NCBI GenBank assembly: GCA_009746045.1
Contig: RPFO01000644.1
Coordinates: forward strand, 315,501 to 379,500
Reading direction: 5' to 3'
DNA: 64,000 nucleotides
Source of the DNA: Mesostigma viride
Lineage: Eukaryota; Streptophyta; Mesostigmatophyceae; Mesostigmatales; Mesostigmataceae
The notes under the pieces are model-generated. The model saw only the letters and a program-made list of their open reading frames with translations, was not told where the DNA came from and searched no databases. The position numbers and the translations under genes were made by a program. Shown here piece by piece: positions 22,461-33,056 of this stretch; within the stretch, counting starts at the first letter, position 1; every line of letters starts with the position of its first letter.

Positions 22461-23336
22461 CTACCTTCTTCGGCCGTGACCCGCCACCCAGGGGTCGATA
22501 TTCTCCGGCGGCACCTGTGGGGCGCCGTCCGGGCGCCAGTATTCTAATCGCCCTCCTCGCACCCTCTCGTACGGCGGGTGCCTGATGCCCGCTCTAAGTC
22601 TGTTCGGGATTCGCATTCTTTGCTCGTTTGATAGGGGATCCCGTGCCCAATTATAACGCTCGCGGGCAGTTGCCAGATCAGCCAGGGCCTTCATCAGTCT
22701 TACCCTGGACTCACTCCAATTAGGGTAATTGTTAAGAACTTCCTCCTGGAGATTATGTACTATACTGACCTGTCTGTCCAACTCCTCTCGTGCCTTTGCC
22801 AGGTCCGCTTCCCACTCGGCCTTGGCTTGGGCTTCGTACTTTTCGATCAATCGATCTTTCATCTCCTTATGTTTATTTTTCCCCATGGCCGCCGCATAGT
22901 TCAAACGATCCAGGTCATTCAACTGGGGCAATGCGAGCACGGATTTCTCCATATCGTCATATGTGGCGGCATTAATGTCGCGCCAGACAGGGACAGGTCC
23001 GCTGTTTGCCAGCAATTTTTTATGCTCGGTATCTCGGCCGAGATCGCCAGTGTTCTTCAGACTAAGCTCACTTAGCCCCTTTGTCAGCTCCGCCACCCCG
23101 GGCGCGTCTTCTTTCGGTTCCTTCAGGCTAAGCTCACCAAACCTCTCCGCAATATTGTCCACGTCGTACGCCCGCGTTCGATGCCTCGGTCGCCGCGGAC
23201 GTCCGGGCGCGCTAGTGAATGCATGCGTGCTGTGCCCTCCGCGCGCTACCGGTTGCCCCTTGTGCAGGCGGCATCTCCCTCTCGCGACTTCTATGTTGCA
23301 TGCCCCTCCACTCCTGGTATAAGCGCGACACTTCAT
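22461..23336 (-). CDS. Cys-cluster protein with helical body
   Basis: 291 aa. The N-terminus MKCRAYTRSGGACNIE..RGRCRLHKG gives the C..TR.GG.C....C.LH cluster. Two short repeats, FGELSLKEP and LSELSLKNT, lie at about residues 70-105. The central part (about 150-230) is strongly helical and charged, and the C-terminus is Pro/Arg-rich. It overlaps the next gene's stop by 4 bp. Part of the Cys-cluster set in this block; function unknown. Confidence 0.65.
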   Translation of the reverse strand: MKCRAYTRSGGACNIEVARGRCRLHKGQPVARGGHSTHAFTSAPGRPRRPRHRTRAYDVDNIAERFGELSLKEPKEDAPGVAELTKGLSELSLKNTGDLGRDTEHKKLLANSGPVPVWRDINAATYDDMEKSVLALPQLNDLDRLNYAAAMGKNKHKEMKDRLIEKYEAQAKAEWEADLAKAREELDRQVSIVHNLQEEVLNNYPNWSESRVRLMKALADLATARERYNWARDPLSNEQRMRIPNRLRAGIRHPPYERVRGGRLEYWRPDGAPQVPPENIDPWVAGHGRRR

Positions 23337-23575
23337 CGTATCTTACTCTTCAAGGACAGAATAAATTTTATAACGGGCGTGTTCTGGCCTAGCGCGTAGC
23401 GCAGGCCCTCGCCTATCACCACCAATGCGGCGAACCAGCCCGCTATCTCGGACGCCCTCAAGCGGCGTCCACCCGCGTAATAAGCGAACGCGGCACCGGC
23501 CGCCAGTGTGGCGAGCCAGTCGAATAGAGCACTGCCAAACACGCGAAAGGAGCGCAGGTAGGCTATCAGAGACAT
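23333..23575 (-). CDS. Small two-helix membrane protein
   Basis: 80 aa, MSLIAYLRSFRVFGSALFDWL.... Two hydrophobic segments (about residues 14-35 and 44-62) are followed by LGQNTPVIKFILSL. The arrangement of FR.F, FDW and a late GQNTP motif is one I associate with small membrane proteins common in giant viruses. Its role is not known to me. Confidence 0.65.
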   Translation of the reverse strand: MSLIAYLRSFRVFGSALFDWLATLAAGAAFAYYAGGRRLRASEIAGWFAALVVIGEGLRYALGQNTPVIKFILSLKSKIR

Positions 23576-23592
23576 GGCGTATTGATATATTT

Positions 23593-25932
23593 TTAGTCGT
23601 CATTAAAAAACGCGGGGTTCGGCGCCTGCGCCTGCACCTTCATCGGCGTCACGCGCATTGCCTTACGAGGTTGGGGCGCAGGACCGGGGGGAGGGGCGTC
23701 CGGTACGGGCGTAACGCGCTTCTTAGGTTTGGGTTCAGGGTTTAGTTCTGGCGCGTCGAGGCCAGATATATCCAGCCTGCCCTGCTTCCACGTGCTGCGA
23801 CCAAGCTGGCGAACATATTCGCGCAATGCCAACTCTTCTTCCGGAGTCATATGGTCCTCTACGACACCAACGTTGGGAATAAAATCCGAAAAATCCGTCT
23901 CCGGCTTTTTATACCCCGCCTTGTACCCCCGCCACTTCCCCTTGAGTTTCACACCCTCGGGAGGTGCAGCAGTCCAAACAATTGGCTGGCGTGCGTTTGC
24001 CTCGACGATCGGTCTCTTCTTCTTCTCTTTCTTTTCCTTCTCGTTGGCTTTCCTGATCTCGGATGCCTCCCACCTTTTCCCTAACCGCCTGAATTTCATC
24101 TGCTGCATCCGCACCCACGCCCATTCCGCAGCGTTGAAGTTGACAGGCCTGGAGTTAAACGGTTCGAAATTCAGATACGGCAAACCCTCTTTGTCCACGC
24201 CCACGCTGTATAAGTCCTTGAACGACTGCTTTAGTTTTTTCATGCCCGCTGCCGTTGGCGGGGGCATGGGGAAAATTGCGGGATGTCTCTTTGCCCGCCG
24301 CACCTCCTGACTATACGATGTGCGCACGCCGCGTGCTATCCACGATACAGGTATCAACGCCTGGTAATGGTCGCGATGGAAAAATATGTACACTGGCTCA
24401 TTTTCCGACCTCCACGACCCTTGTTCCCTTTCCGCCCTCTCGACATCCTGCCTCCCCCCCCCGGGCAGCAACATGTGCCTCAGCACGTATTTCCCGTCAC
24501 GTGTGGGAGTCGCCGTAAAGGTGTGGATGTCCGTTTTGGCGTGATACGCGAATAGAGCCATCATGCTATCATCTGCCCATTCGCGATCTTGCAACATGCT
24601 TGTCATCTCCTTACGCAACTGCGCGTCATTTTTACCATGGGCGACGTTCATGATCCCCAACTTCTCCCGGTTTTTTAGATAGTGCCGTAACTTACTCGAC
24701 AGACCGCGTTTTAAACGCTCAGATTCCTGCTGAATGGCTTTCTGATCGATAGGGGTATTCGTTTGGAACGCCCTGCTGACAACAAACGAGTACCAAAAGC
24801 AATTGCCGTCGCCTTCAACATTGCGTTTGAACGCGATACCGTATTTGTTATATCGAGGCTTGTCAAACACTACGGGGACGTCCACCTCGGGCATTATCTC
24901 GGGATAGTACACTATTGCGGTCGGCGAGGACACCTTGGTCTTTACGACAACGTCCTGTTCCTGGGGCAAATCTGCGGCGGGCGGGGGCGGGCGGGGAAAC
25001 GGGGGCGGAGACGGAGCGATGTCCTCTGCTTGCACACTTTCGCCATCGGAGAGGCCGAACGACATCATCGAGACGGCGTCGTCGTCCTCCTTCCTCGCCT
25101 TCTTGGCGCGAGGGGCTTGTGGAGGACCGCCCCTCTTCGCATTTTTCTTGGCGGGGATGCGCGCCATCCCGACCTGTTTCATCCACGCCCGCAGGTCCTT
25201 GAGAGTCGCTGGCGGCGACTGGTGCTTGTCGGCGTACCCGGTCCGTGTTGCGTACTCGGCGAGTCTGGCGGCCATCGCGGCGGGGTCTGCGGGCGCCCTT
25301 CGCTTGGGGATGCGCACTAGCGGGTGGTCCGCTCCGTATTCCGCTATCATCTTTTCTCGTTCGGGGATACACTCGTTGACGGCCCACCTGGTCTTCAGGG
25401 CACGGGGCTTGAGCTGGTCACACCGCTTCTTCGGGCGCGGCTTCTTCGCGCGTGGCGCCTTCGCGGGGGGCGCCGCCGGCACGGGCGCTCGAACCGGCAC
25501 CACCACCGGCACGGGCGCTCGAACCGGCACAACCACCGGCACGGGCGCTCGAACCGGCACGGGCGCTCGAACCGGCACCACCACCGGCACGGGCGCTCGA
25601 ACCGGCACGGGCGCTCGAACCGGCACAACCACCGGCACGGGCGCTCGAACCGGCACCACCACCGGCACCGGCGCTGCAGGCCCTCGTACCCCCCCCGCCG
25701 CTTCTGTTTCGACAGGGGTTAATGGGTAGGCTAGGACGGCCTCCGCGCGCGCCGGCCCTGGGTCCCTCGACCGTGCGGGTGTCCTGTCCTTGGCGGGCAT
25801 CCTCTTCCGCGGCTGCACCTTTCCGTGCCTCTCCGCCATCTCCATGGTGTAATGATCGCACAGGCCGGCGTTCCACTTCTTCCTCAGCGTGGCCAGCGAA
25901 AAGTGCTGGCAATCTTGTGGCCTGTAACTCAT
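23593..25932 (-). CDS. OTU-type cysteine protease with Val-Pro repeat region
   Basis: 779 aa. The catalytic core is visible at about residues 360-530: VEGDGNCFWYSF carries the Asp and Cys of the OTU signature (Cys near residue 376), and FFHRDHYQAL carries the catalytic His (near 521). OTU proteins cleave ubiquitin or related chains. Before the core lies a Pro/Val-rich repeat (about residues 85-155) and a short helical motif, LKDLRAWMKQVGM, that recurs in the gene at 26013. After it come about 250 basic residues. Viral OTU proteases typically counter host ubiquitin signalling or process virion proteins; which applies here is not shown. Confidence 0.85.
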   Translation of the reverse strand: MSYRPQDCQHFSLATLRKKWNAGLCDHYTMEMAERHGKVQPRKRMPAKDRTPARSRDPGPARAEAVLAYPLTPVETEAAGGVRGPAAPVPVVVPVRAPVPVVVPVRAPVPVRAPVPVVVPVRAPVPVRAPVPVVVPVRAPVPVVVPVRAPVPAAPPAKAPRAKKPRPKKRCDQLKPRALKTRWAVNECIPEREKMIAEYGADHPLVRIPKRRAPADPAAMAARLAEYATRTGYADKHQSPPATLKDLRAWMKQVGMARIPAKKNAKRGGPPQAPRAKKARKEDDDAVSMMSFGLSDGESVQAEDIAPSPPPFPRPPPPAADLPQEQDVVVKTKVSSPTAIVYYPEIMPEVDVPVVFDKPRYNKYGIAFKRNVEGDGNCFWYSFVVSRAFQTNTPIDQKAIQQESERLKRGLSSKLRHYLKNREKLGIMNVAHGKNDAQLRKEMTSMLQDREWADDSMMALFAYHAKTDIHTFTATPTRDGKYVLRHMLLPGGGRQDVERAEREQGSWRSENEPVYIFFHRDHYQALIPVSWIARGVRTSYSQEVRRAKRHPAIFPMPPPTAAGMKKLKQSFKDLYSVGVDKEGLPYLNFEPFNSRPVNFNAAEWAWVRMQQMKFRRLGKRWEASEIRKANEKEKKEKKKRPIVEANARQPIVWTAAPPEGVKLKGKWRGYKAGYKKPETDFSDFIPNVGVVEDHMTPEEELALREYVRQLGRSTWKQGRLDISGLDAPELNPEPKPKKRVTPVPDAPPPGPAPQPRKAMRVTPMKVQAQAPNPAFFNDD
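25470..25680. repeat. Coding minisatellite in the OTU gene
   Basis: Repeats of 18 and 36 bp built from CACGGGCGCTCGAACCGG and ACCACCACCGGC encode Val-Pro-Val-Arg-Ala-Pro strings. They form a flexible linker in the OTU protein; the antisense frames are artefacts of the repeat. Confidence 0.85.
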
Positions 25933-26012
25933 GGCGCGGGAGCTTTACTAGATATCACACATCTTTTTTTTGTAATACAAAGTCCGTTTTGAGTTTTCTA
26001 TAGCCCAGAGCC

Positions 26013-26543
26013 TCAGACTCGCCCCCACATAATGTTAGGCCTCGTGGCACGGTCTTCGACATTCCACCTCTTGAACATGGAGTTCCGCACACGTTTACAT
26101 TGGCCCAGGCCCCATCTGCGTACGAGCGTTCGGCTTGGTGGATACTTCTCTCCCAGTTTCATGCACGACGCGCGGTTCCTGGTCGGCCTCTTCCTCGGCA
26201 TCTTAGCCTTTTTACACTGACCCATGTCCCTACGCCTTTGCAGTGCCTTCCGACCAGCGGGGCACGGAGGCGGCATGCGTTTCATGCCTTTCGAGGCCAT
26301 CCACTCCCTCAGGTGCTTCATTCGAAGCCCCCTCTGATTGGAAGGGACGGGAAAGCCGGTCCTGTCTGCAAAAGATATTACCCTCGCGATGCGCGCCTCG
26401 GCCGACTGGTATGGCCTGGCCGGTTTCCAATCCACCGGTACGGGCCTGGTGAGCCAGGCGGGTTTGGCGGTTTTTTTTTTCCTCACGGGCAATGCCATCG
26501 GGAACTCGTCGATCGTCGGCGCTGTCTGCCTTGTTCGCACCAT
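26013..26543 (-). CDS. Basic protein sharing a helix motif with the OTU protein
   Basis: 176 aa, very rich in Lys and Arg. Residues about 50-95 read ARIARVISFADRTGFP, then MKHLREWMASKGMKRMP. This parallels ARLAEYATRTGY then LKDLRAWMKQVGMARIP in the OTU protein, so both carry a small SAP-like helix-turn-helix unit. The C-terminus has two RRWGLGQCKR/RRDMGQCKK repeats. Its composition suggests nucleic-acid binding. Confidence 0.55.
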   Translation of the reverse strand: MVRTRQTAPTIDEFPMALPVRKKKTAKPAWLTRPVPVDWKPARPYQSAEARIARVISFADRTGFPVPSNQRGLRMKHLREWMASKGMKRMPPPCPAGRKALQRRRDMGQCKKAKMPRKRPTRNRASCMKLGEKYPPSRTLVRRWGLGQCKRVRNSMFKRWNVEDRATRPNIMWGRV

Positions 26544-26566
26544 TTTGCTGCCTGTAGGTATCGTAC

Positions 26567-26842
26567 CTAAGCGCGCAGATTTTTTTTTTTGACTTCATGC
26601 ATGTCCTTTGGGGCGTAGGCCCTCCATGAAGTGTGCTCACCGCCACCCTCCAGTTCTCTTATGAACGCGTCAGTGTCCGCAATCATTTTATTGAACCTGT
26701 CATCTTCAGCTGCCTGTTTTTTACCGATATTCCGTTCCTCGCGGAGATCTGCCTGGTACTTTTGACGTTGCGCGGGGGTCATTTTTTTGTACAGATTCTT
26801 GTCACCTGCTTTCATCAGCCTCGCTCTTGTGGAGTGATACAT
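26567..26842 (-). CDS. Small charged helical protein
   Basis: 91 aa, MYHSTRARLMKAGDKNLYKK.... It is almost entirely charged and helical (MTPAQRQKYQADLREERN). There is an AT-rich upstream sequence and the gene is co-oriented with its neighbours. No family recognised. Confidence 0.5.
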   Translation of the reverse strand: MYHSTRARLMKAGDKNLYKKMTPAQRQKYQADLREERNIGKKQAAEDDRFNKMIADTDAFIRELEGGGEHTSWRAYAPKDMHEVKKKNLRA

Positions 26843-26971
26843 TCTTTTGTTTCGTATTACACAGGAAAATTAATCACATGTGCGCATGTGCGTCACTTGG
26901 GTTGCAATAATGCTCCTTCTTCCGTCGCTCTCGCACGCTGTCTAAATCCACATGTCCTCTCCGACGGGGCA

Positions 26972-28004
26972 TTATTTGGCACACATGCCAACCCTCCTGC
27001 TGACCCCCGTGACCCACACTGTGCGGCGGCCGCTGGGGTCGTCGGCCATGCGCACGTTGCCCGTGATCTGCCCGCCGTACGGCCCCAGGAGGTCCGCTAC
27101 GAGCCCGGACGTCACGCGCTTGGTGAACGTGGACTTGTGTCCCAGGAAATCTACAAAGAACATCCTGCGAAACTCGGACAGGGGGACGAAACCTTCCGGC
27201 TTCAGCACGACCAGGTCGCTGTGGGTGAGGAACAGCCGCATCATGCTGGCCAGGTTCCTAATGTCCAGCGCTGGTTCTCCGTCGTTGTCGTGGCGGTCCG
27301 CGTCCGCCCCGATGTCGCTCTCTTCCTCCTGGGCCGATCTCCATCCGAGCCTGGCCGTGAGCGCGTCGGCGTGAGGGTCGTCTTTGGGCCTCCACTTGTG
27401 GGAGGACCCTTGCGCCTTGCTGAAGGAGCCCGTTATCTTTTCCCTGATCTCCCTTATCCACGTGTTCATCCACACGGGCGCCGCCCCGCCCTCCTTGAGG
27501 ATGTGCGAGCGGACTTGGCGGAGTCCCTTGAGATCCGCCAACTCGATTTCGGGGAACCCGTGACACTCCTCGAGGAACGCGTCCTCCGCGTCGGTGATAT
27601 CCGTGAAGAGGCCGTGTTCGGCGGCATACTTGACCATCCATTGTCGCATTTCCTTCTTGCTGTTCGCCGCATCCCTCCCGGCAAAGTACTTGTCCCCGTC
27701 GAACCAGACGGGAAAGGGCGGGAGCTCGCGACCGGGTCTGGGCAGGGGCGACACGATGGCCACGTTTTGCAGCCAGTGCCAGTTGTTCGGGGCCTCCGTG
27801 ACGTACGCCGGGGCTGACACGCGCGCGAGGATGCCCCCCTTGGCGGACAGGATCGACACCCTGGCACATGCGCGCCTCTTCGGTCTTTCCGCCGGCGTCC
27901 ACCGCGGCCAGCACGTCCATGTCGTAAGGGGGGTGTCCCTTCATATCCAGGAACGAGTCGAAGGCGGGCGACAGTCCGGTCTTTACGAACGGCCAGTCCA
28001 CCAT
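26972..28004 (-). CDS. Conserved hypothetical viral protein (frameshifted)
   Basis: The best reading starts MVDWPFVKTGLSPAF at 28004, breaks near 27857 in a GCGCGC tract, and continues in another frame as ARVSILSAKGG to 26972. About 340 aa. The last 90 residues (FVPLSEFRRMFFVDFLG, then TSGLVADLLGPYGG) look like a winged-helix or similar compact domain. The start codon overlaps the capsid gene's first ATG on the other strand, so no room is left for a promoter. Function unknown. Confidence 0.55.
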
Positions 28005-29220
28005 GTCCCCCAACGTTGCGCCACCCCACCATGTTCCCGATTTGATCACGAAGGCGCACGTGTACATCGAACTGCCGGCGATGGCAGAGTGGAAGACTAA
28101 CCCTCCCACCCTGGGGCAGGCGTGGTGGCAGATTTTTGACCCGCTGTACGACGATCTGGCGCGCGTGCTCATCAAGAAGGTGGAATTCCGCATCGGCGGC
28201 TACACGATCGAGGAGATGACCGGCGAGTTCTTGCACGTGTGGGACCAGCTGTCGCGCGATCCTAGCACCAGCCACGTGGAGAACGTGCCTACCAAGCACG
28301 GCGGCGTGGTGAGGAAGTACGGCGGCGGCCAGACCGGCAGCGTGCCCAGCCACATCTACGTCCCCCTGCAGTTCTCCTTTTGCCAGGAGGAGGGCATGGC
28401 GCTGCCCATCATCGCCCTGCAGTACCACGACGCGCGCATCCGCATCCAGCTGGCTACCAAGGACGAGATCTTTACCCACATGGCGGGCGGGACTAAGTAC
28501 CCCGCCACCTCCCTCTGCAAGGAACCCAAGCTGTGGGACCAGATCACCAGCAGTGACACCACATACCGAACCAACATGGTCAAGAGCGGCATGCCAACCG
28601 ACATCACCAAGATGCGCCTGGTCCTGCGCTACGTGTACCTGGACGACTTCGAGCGCCGGCAGTTCGCCACAAGCGCGCACGAGTACCTCATCACGGTCAC
28701 GCAACAGTACGACCATTTCGTGGAAGGCGCCGATCTGGACACGATCACCCTCCCCTTCTCCCACCCCATCAAGGAGCTGATTTTCTTCTACAAGGCAGAG
28801 GCGCGCCTGACCGACCCCACCATTTCCACTGACCCCACCCAGGCTATATGGAACTTTACCAACAAGAGCAACCCCGACGGACACCTGTTCACCACCGCCA
28901 ACCTGACCCTGAACTCGCAACAAGTGTTCGGGGAGGGGCGCGACCCTGTATACTTTTCCTACCTCCTGCCCCTGCAGACACACACCTGCATCCCCAGGGA
29001 CAAGCACGTGTACGTCATGCCCTTTGGCCTGAAGCCAGAGGACTGGAAGCCGAACGGCACCATCAACTTTTCGCGCCTGGACACCGTCAAGCTTGTGCTC
29101 AAGGGGATGAGCTCCGACCCCACCAAACCCCTGCCCAAGGGTGTCATCACCATCTACGCGCGGTCCTTCAATGTTCTCAAGATCACTAATGGCATGGGCG
29201 GGCTGCGGTTCGCATCTTAA
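28003..29220 (+). CDS. NCLDV major capsid protein, N-terminally truncated
   Basis: 405 aa. From about residue 13 it aligns with the double-jelly-roll capsid family: DLITKAHVYIELPAM, VEFRIGGYTIEEMTGEFLHVWDQL, IYVPLQFSFC, LPIIALQYHDARI, and near the end YARSFNVLKITNGMGGLRFAS. The family normally begins about 55-65 residues earlier with a conserved GG..QL..YG.QD.YLTG..F segment, which is absent here. Upstream DNA is occupied by a gene on the other strand. So the capsid gene is probably broken at its 5' end. A polyadenylation-like AATAAAA follows the stop at once. Confidence 0.92.
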   Translation: MSPNVAPPHHVPDLITKAHVYIELPAMAEWKTNPPTLGQAWWQIFDPLYDDLARVLIKKVEFRIGGYTIEEMTGEFLHVWDQLSRDPSTSHVENVPTKHGGVVRKYGGGQTGSVPSHIYVPLQFSFCQEEGMALPIIALQYHDARIRIQLATKDEIFTHMAGGTKYPATSLCKEPKLWDQITSSDTTYRTNMVKSGMPTDITKMRLVLRYVYLDDFERRQFATSAHEYLITVTQQYDHFVEGADLDTITLPFSHPIKELIFFYKAEARLTDPTISTDPTQAIWNFTNKSNPDGHLFTTANLTLNSQQVFGEGRDPVYFSYLLPLQTHTCIPRDKHVYVMPFGLKPEDWKPNGTINFSRLDTVKLVLKGMSSDPTKPLPKGVITIYARSFNVLKITNGMGGLRFAS

Positions 29221-29635
29221 ACAATAAAACCGAGTCACAAGGAAATCGCTCACGTGGACAAGCGCGCTTGAGCACGTGAATAGGCTGCATTCATGATCAA
29301 CACCGCTGGAGTGGAGTTTTATTCATTAATTAAATTACTAATAAAACAGGTTTTCATACTCGAGTTCATTCGTGAAAAGCAATACTGTGTCATAAACAAC
29401 AAGTGTGGCACGGGAGTAGCAGTGTACTGCACGCGTGCTAACACACCTTCACCCAAGCGCGAACCTTCCGCATCCAGCGTGCAATGTCGGCACGGTGCGG
29501 GTGGGGTCGCGTGGTCTGCAACCGCAGCAAAACAGGAACAGGCGCGATAGATGCGTGAGTGACTAGCATTCCAATGGACACGCTACAAGGTCGCAGTAAG
29601 CAGGAATGCATTAGAAAGTTGACAGATTACCAACC
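29221..29635. other. Spacer, change from viral block to another block
   Basis: An AT-rich stretch after the capsid stop; it begins with AATAAAA and contains ATTAATTAAATTACTAATAAAA. No gene is seen. Base composition changes here from the GC-rich viral genes to mixed sequence. Confidence 0.5.
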
Positions 29636-30229
29636 TTACAGGACCTTCATGTAGTCTCGCATCAGGAAATAGGCGTTGAGGTTGGTCCTCACCAGGTCAA
29701 CCCACTGCTCCCTGGTGTGCCCCCTATACCCAGCCACCATCTGGCAGATGGTGCGGTGCAAGTGCCAATCCTGTGACTGGCAATCCTTGCTGCAGTACCT
29801 GACAGACAGGCACCCTGCACACTTGGTGAGCCTGACTCCAGGCTCCACCTGCCTACACCAAGAGCACGCCCTGTTGGCAATATCCCACGAATAGCCTGGG
29901 GGGCCTTGAAACTCCCCCCAGAGCTCGTCCGACTTCTGACGGCACGCGGGGCTCAGAATGAGCGACCCGTCGGAAATGAAGAAAGGGCATCTTGCCTCCG
30001 TCATCTCCTCCGAAGCGTGGGTTACAAACTCTTCCTCTAGAAAAACGGAGAAGGAAGAAACAAACTGGCTGGGTGGTACAAAATTGCACACCATACCCAG
30101 GAGCCACTGCCTCACCACACTGGAGGGCTCATCAATCAGAGGAAAGAGCAGGGTGGTGGCATATTCATCTGCCTCGTTGATAACGGGGGGCTCGACCCCG
30201 AATCCGGCGAATGTCTGTGCTCTGTCCAT
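29636..30229 (-). pseudogene. MYND zinc-finger protein, 3' part, split by a transposon
   Basis: The C-terminal 197 residues contain a MYND finger: CSWCRQVEPG, then KCAGCLSVRYCSKDCQ and W..H...C. MYND fingers are protein-interaction modules binding two zinc ions. The frame's first ATG is created exactly at the border of a CACTA-type transposon that starts at 30231. The rest of the gene is at 34637-34973. If the transposon and one TT duplication are removed, the two parts read through in one frame. The original protein would be roughly 280-310 aa. Confidence 0.8.
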
Positions 30230-30737
30230 TCACTAGGAACTCGGCTTTGAGAATGGGTGAGAAATTGTGAGAAAAAGGGTGAGAAAGGTGAGAAAAAGGG
30301 TGAGAAATGGGTGAGAATGGGTGAGAAAGGTGAGAAAAAAGGGTGAGAATGGGGTGAGAATGGGTGAGAAAACACGTTTCTCACCCGGGTGAGATTGCCC
30401 CAAAAAGGTGAAAAAAGGGGAAAAACGTGAGAAAAATCTCAAAAAACAGGACATGAGATAAGTGAGAAAAACGGGAGGTGTGAAACGTGAGAAAAGTGAG
30501 AAAATCAGGACGTGAGAAAAGTGAGAAAAGTGAGAAAAACAGGACGTGAGAAAAGTGAGAAAAGTGAGAAAACACAGCGCTGAAAAACACACCCATAATG
30601 CAATATGCTGGCAGCAGACACATGCATGCAGTGCCAGTAACAACCGCTGTTCAAAACAGCACGAACAATAATGATTTTTTCATTAAATGTTTGAATAATT
30701 TTAATGTTTACAGCTGCAAGAACCCGTTGATTCAACT

Positions 30738-30887
30738 ATTCAACACTGTTATGGCGTTATGTACATCTTCGGCATTCAAATATGCCTTTTCAACACAGTC
30801 TGTTATGGCGTTATGACATCTTCGGCATTCAATGCCTGTTCAACACAGTCTGTTATGGCGTTATGACATCTTTCGCATTCAATGCCT
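30738..30887. repeat. 50-bp tandem repeat inside the transposon
   Basis: Three units of about 50 bp built from CAACACAGTCTGTTATGGCG and TCTTCGGCATTCAATGCCT; the first is slightly divergent. Confidence 0.85.
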
Positions 30888-31865
30888 ATCATCAAATACT
30901 ATATGGTAGCTAGCTAAAAAAGCGGGCCGGTCGACAGGGCGTCACATGCTGACTTGAAAGTGGAACCGCTTGCATTTTACTCTCGTGGTCCCTGCAAGAA
31001 ATAAAGCAAACCGACACAATATACGCAAGAGGAAAAGAAATCAGATCCTTGACATAGATGTAAGCGTTCTACAAGGATCTTGAGCTCAGCACCACCTAAA
31101 AATCCATGCAGCAAATGTGTATGGCAAATCATAATTCCATCAACATACAATTCTACACATCCATGCATGCAAGAGGCCGGGGGAAAAAAAACAGGCCCTT
31201 GCAGATAAACATCTATACCTTCAAATGCCAAAATAATGACACCTATAATTCCCCCTAAAATGAAAGCAGTGCAAGAGACAAAAAAGACATCAGATCCTTG
31301 ACATAGACATCACCATTCTACAAGGAAGAGCTCACCAGCACCTAACGGTCCATGCAGCAAATGTGTAGAACCCAACACTCACTCTTATGGCAAAGCAGCC
31401 CCATGTGGCAAGGCAGCACCATACACATGAATCACACCATGCGCCAGATGTCACACGAGCAAGGCACAACGTTGTCGTCGGATCAGAAAGCAACAAACGT
31501 GAAAACGCTAGCGGCCCAAATCTGAGATTCCGCGGAACACAGAAAATAAGAAAGCTCAGAAGCTACCAGCAAGGGATCGAACATATGACCTTTGGCATGA
31601 TTTCGCGGCTGTGTGAGTCTCCTGATCCGAAGGCATCTCACTTAATTAACGTTTCGAAACAGCCAAACTGCGGAAAATCTCTTACCGGAGAGAGTTGCCA
31701 ATATCAAGGAGACAACCAGCGCAGGCCAGAAATCGGGAGAATCCGGACCATGGTAGCTCGAGCCTGCCGTTATCTTGTCCGCGTTTTCGAGTCGTGCAGG
31801 ATTATGAATATGAATGGAGATGGAAATGTGTAGCCTTGTGCATTGAAATTACGGCTGGCTGACGT

Positions 31866-32731
31866 GAAGAGCGACTACATGACCTACACGGTGGGGCCGG
31901 AAACGGCTTGCTTGATTGTGTTTCATCGTGGGCAACGAGTCCAACAACTACTTTCTCTGGGCGGCAAACTGCGGCAAATTGAACGCAAACCTCATCATGA
32001 AATCTTGACCGTCGAAATGTAACAATCCGACGACTTATGCAGTATGCCGCGTAATTTTCTGTTGCGGGAGAGCCGTTGGGCCGGTTCCCGACGCGGGCGA
32101 CCAGTGGTTTGCGTTAAGTTAACTTAGCTGAAGTTCCCCAAGCCGCATGATGGCTCTCATCGACGGCCTCAGTCTATTGACGCGTCGGCCCGATTTTGGC
32201 GGCACCCAATTTGACCCCAACGGCACCTACCGACAAAGGGCATACGTACGTTTCACGCGCACCACGACCTTCGAGCTCTGCTATGGCGGTGGTGCCGTGG
32301 GGCCCGCATCAGACTGCGGGCCCTTATCTGCTTTGGCGGTGCTGCCGTTGGGCCCGCATCAGAATTCAGGCCCTTTATGCATGCGGGCCATTAATGCATG
32401 TTACTTTTTTAGTCTTCTGCATACAAATATGAAGCAATGAGGTCGTGTCCTCTGGATTTTTGCACTGCAAATGGCATTTGCACCGTGTGCAGTTCCTGGA
32501 CGTTTGGAAACATGCATGATGGCATGTGGCTAATGTAATGACTGACTAGCTAGACCGTTTCAGTGGTTTTTCATTTGCGGGTATTTCCTCGTAAATGGTG
32601 GGAAAGCGATCGCAGCAATGGTTCTCACCACTAGACACTCCCGGCCAGTGAAGCTCGAAAAACACGCCCTGATCAAGCAAGCTGTTTCCGGCCCCACTGT
32701 ATAGGTCATCTTACAGTCGCTCTTTGCGTAA
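31866..32731. repeat. Nested inverted repeat inside the transposon
   Basis: About 50 bp at 31866-31917 (AGAGCGACTACATGACC ... GCTTGCTTGAT) recur in inverted form near 32679-32731 with a few changes. They probably mark a smaller nested element. A separate direct repeat, CGGTGTGC(C/G)TTTGTTTG, occurs at about 32789 and 33179. Confidence 0.55.
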
Positions 32732-33056
32732 GCCAGCCATAGTTTCAATGAACAAGGCTACACATTTGCATACTCTTTGCTTGGTTATCGGTGTGCCTTT
32801 GTTTGGATGCAGGGGGGATCGCTGTGCTGACACAACGCGGCAAGGGATTTGCTGGTAGAAGATGCCCTTCCCAAGGCTGATTACAGCGACCCTGCGAATG
32901 GCGACGAGGCCTACTGGTGAGCCTTGTTTTTTGCAAATGCTACTTACGCCGTCTGCTTTGGTTTTTTTAATTCAGTCCTATTGAAAGGCGCCTTGGGATT
33001 AGCCATGCAATCATGTTTTACTGTCACAAAGCCAGCCCTAGTAATTAATATCTAGT

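Noticed and set aside
24935..25729. 264-aa plus-strand frame opposite the OTU gene
   Set aside because: It consists of Gly/Thr repeats complementary to the Val-Pro linker of the OTU protein.
27466..29253. 595-aa minus-strand frame over the capsid gene
   Set aside because: The plus strand carries clear capsid motifs over the same bases, so the minus frame is a shadow.
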